In this document: positions 63,313 to 64,000 of the stretch, in pieces
Numbering within the stretch: position 1 is the stretch's first letter
How the letters are laid out: every line of letters begins with the position of its first letter
Source: Phytophthora sp. 'mugwort'
Taxonomy: Eukaryota > Oomycota > Peronosporomycetes > Peronosporales > Peronosporaceae
Direction: 5' to 3'
NCBI GenBank assembly: GCA_033558025.1
Contig: JAUCEF010000018.1
Coordinates: 372,001-436,000 of the forward strand
Length of the DNA stretch: 64,000 bases
Notes under the pieces: generated by a model
The model's database searches: none
What the model saw: only the letters and a program-made list of their open reading frames with translations
What the model was told of the DNA's origin: nothing
Program-made: the position numbers and the translations under genes

Positions 63313-64000
63313 ATGACGATGCTAGAGTCGGTTGTGCCGCCCAAGCTGCCTATCAGCGAGATGTCAGTAGCTCGCACACCGCAGGTGATGCGGTTGGCCA
63401 AGATGACTTACGACGAGCGCTCTCCACGCTTTTTGCGGCATCTGCAAGCGCTCGACCACCCAAGTAAGCGTAACTGGACAACCGTCGAGCGTATCTGCTC
63501 CGAGACGACGGCCACTGAAAAGGATTACGTCTCGGATATCACTGCGCTCGTGGAACGCTTTCTAGATCCTCTAGCCGCTTTCGCTAAACAGTATTGCAAG
63601 ACGAAAAACGAGTTGCCAGCGTTTACTGCGCTTCAGCACGCCGCGCACTTCATCCTTGGCGTTCATAAAGAGCTGCTCAAACTCATGGAGCCGCCACAAC
63701 AACGCCGCTTCTTCAACTTCTCCACCGCGCTGACTCCGACCAGTAGCTCTGGAGCTGGCCCACTGGAAGCGGTGACTCGTGTCACCAAAGCGTTTGCCGC
63801 CACAATTGAGTACATGAAGGTATACGCGATCTATTGTGCTAATTATCTACCAGCGACAGAAGAACTCAAGTCACACGCTAAGCTTCTTGACGCATTCACG
63901 CTGTCTCAAATCGATAACAACGATAACCAACCGTTTGACGCAGTATCCGACCTTATCAAACCCGTGCAGCGGATCTGCCGGTACTCACTGCTCTTCCGTT
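63313..64000 (+). CDS. RhoGEF (DH-domain) protein, N-terminal part
   Basis: An open frame from the ATG at 63313 runs off the right edge without a stop (229 codons visible). After about 50 residues with PRFLRHLQALDHPSKRNW a Dbl-homology domain starts: RICSETTATEKDYVSDITAL matches conserved region 1, YMKVYAIYCANYLPATEEL matches the mid-domain YxxYxxN block, and DAVSDLIKPVQRICRYSLLF matches conserved region 3, the family signature that contacts the GTPase. The protein therefore exchanges nucleotide on a Rho/Rac-type GTPase. A PH domain would be expected beyond the edge. A second ATG two codons downstream is an equally possible start. Confidence 0.88.
   Translation, partial: MTMLESVVPPKLPISEMSVARTPQVMRLAKMTYDERSPRFLRHLQALDHPSKRNWTTVERICSETTATEKDYVSDITALVERFLDPLAAFAKQYCKTKNELPAFTALQHAAHFILGVHKELLKLMEPPQQRRFFNFSTALTPTSSSGAGPLEAVTRVTKAFAATIEYMKVYAIYCANYLPATEELKSHAKLLDAFTLSQIDNNDNQPFDAVSDLIKPVQRICRYSLLFR

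Noticed and set aside
1..64000. CRISPR arrays, rRNA genes or a bacterial-type operon
   Set aside because: No spaced identical repeats, no rRNA-like conserved blocks and no overlapping co-oriented genes with ribosome-binding sites. The sequence is eukaryotic in character.

Overview
The window looks like nuclear DNA of an oomycete, most likely a Phytophthora or close relative. The evidence is an elicitin-like secreted protein with six cysteines, initiator-type core promoter motifs (CATTCACTTT followed by TGCAATTTG) just upstream of start codons, very short GT-AG introns, compact genes a few hundred bases apart, and transposon families (piggyBac, Mutator-like elements with a Ulp1-type protease, Ty3/gypsy, pogo, mariner) of the kind that fill oomycete genomes. 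The species is not determined.

Layout. Bases 1-24,000 are a graveyard of nested, decayed transposons: a LINE reverse transcriptase running off the left edge, a Ty3/gypsy gag-pol remnant, a nearly end-to-end piggyBac element (4495-8067) with terminal repeats and three introns, a pogo/Tigger transposase, Harbinger-like and Tc1-like scraps, a Mutator-like transposase between 152-base inverted repeats, a gypsy gag, a Mutator-like element with SWIM and Ulp1 domains, and a second pogo fragment. Bases 24,000-29,600 are a gene island, all on the plus strand: elicitin-like protein, saccharopine dehydrogenase-like reductase, ELMO-domain protein with one tiny intron, ankyrin-repeat protein. Bases 29,600-51,000 are repeats again: a second Mutator/Ulp1 element containing a solo LTR with a perfect 5-base target duplication, a DD39D-type mariner with Stowaway-like ends, a tRNA-like sequence, undetermined intron-containing debris, and a DUF7869-like plus Ulp1-like element. 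Bases 51,100-64,000 are a second gene island: NTF2-like protein, AGFG-type ArfGAP-like protein, FHA protein, two tandem paralogous mucin-like type I membrane proteins, a nucleostemin/GNL3-type GTPase, and the start of a RhoGEF gene cut by the right edge.

The host genes form no operon or single pathway. The two strongest unexpected patterns are in the transposons. In the piggyBac element an 18-base palindromic word next to the right terminus recurs in two introns of its own transposase gene. In the second Mutator/Ulp1 element, clusters of CATG words sit at both ends and in a GT-AG intron. Both suggest that transposon-internal introns carry the same short words as the element ends. Gene models rest on reading frames, motifs and splice-site grammar only; no similarity search was run.
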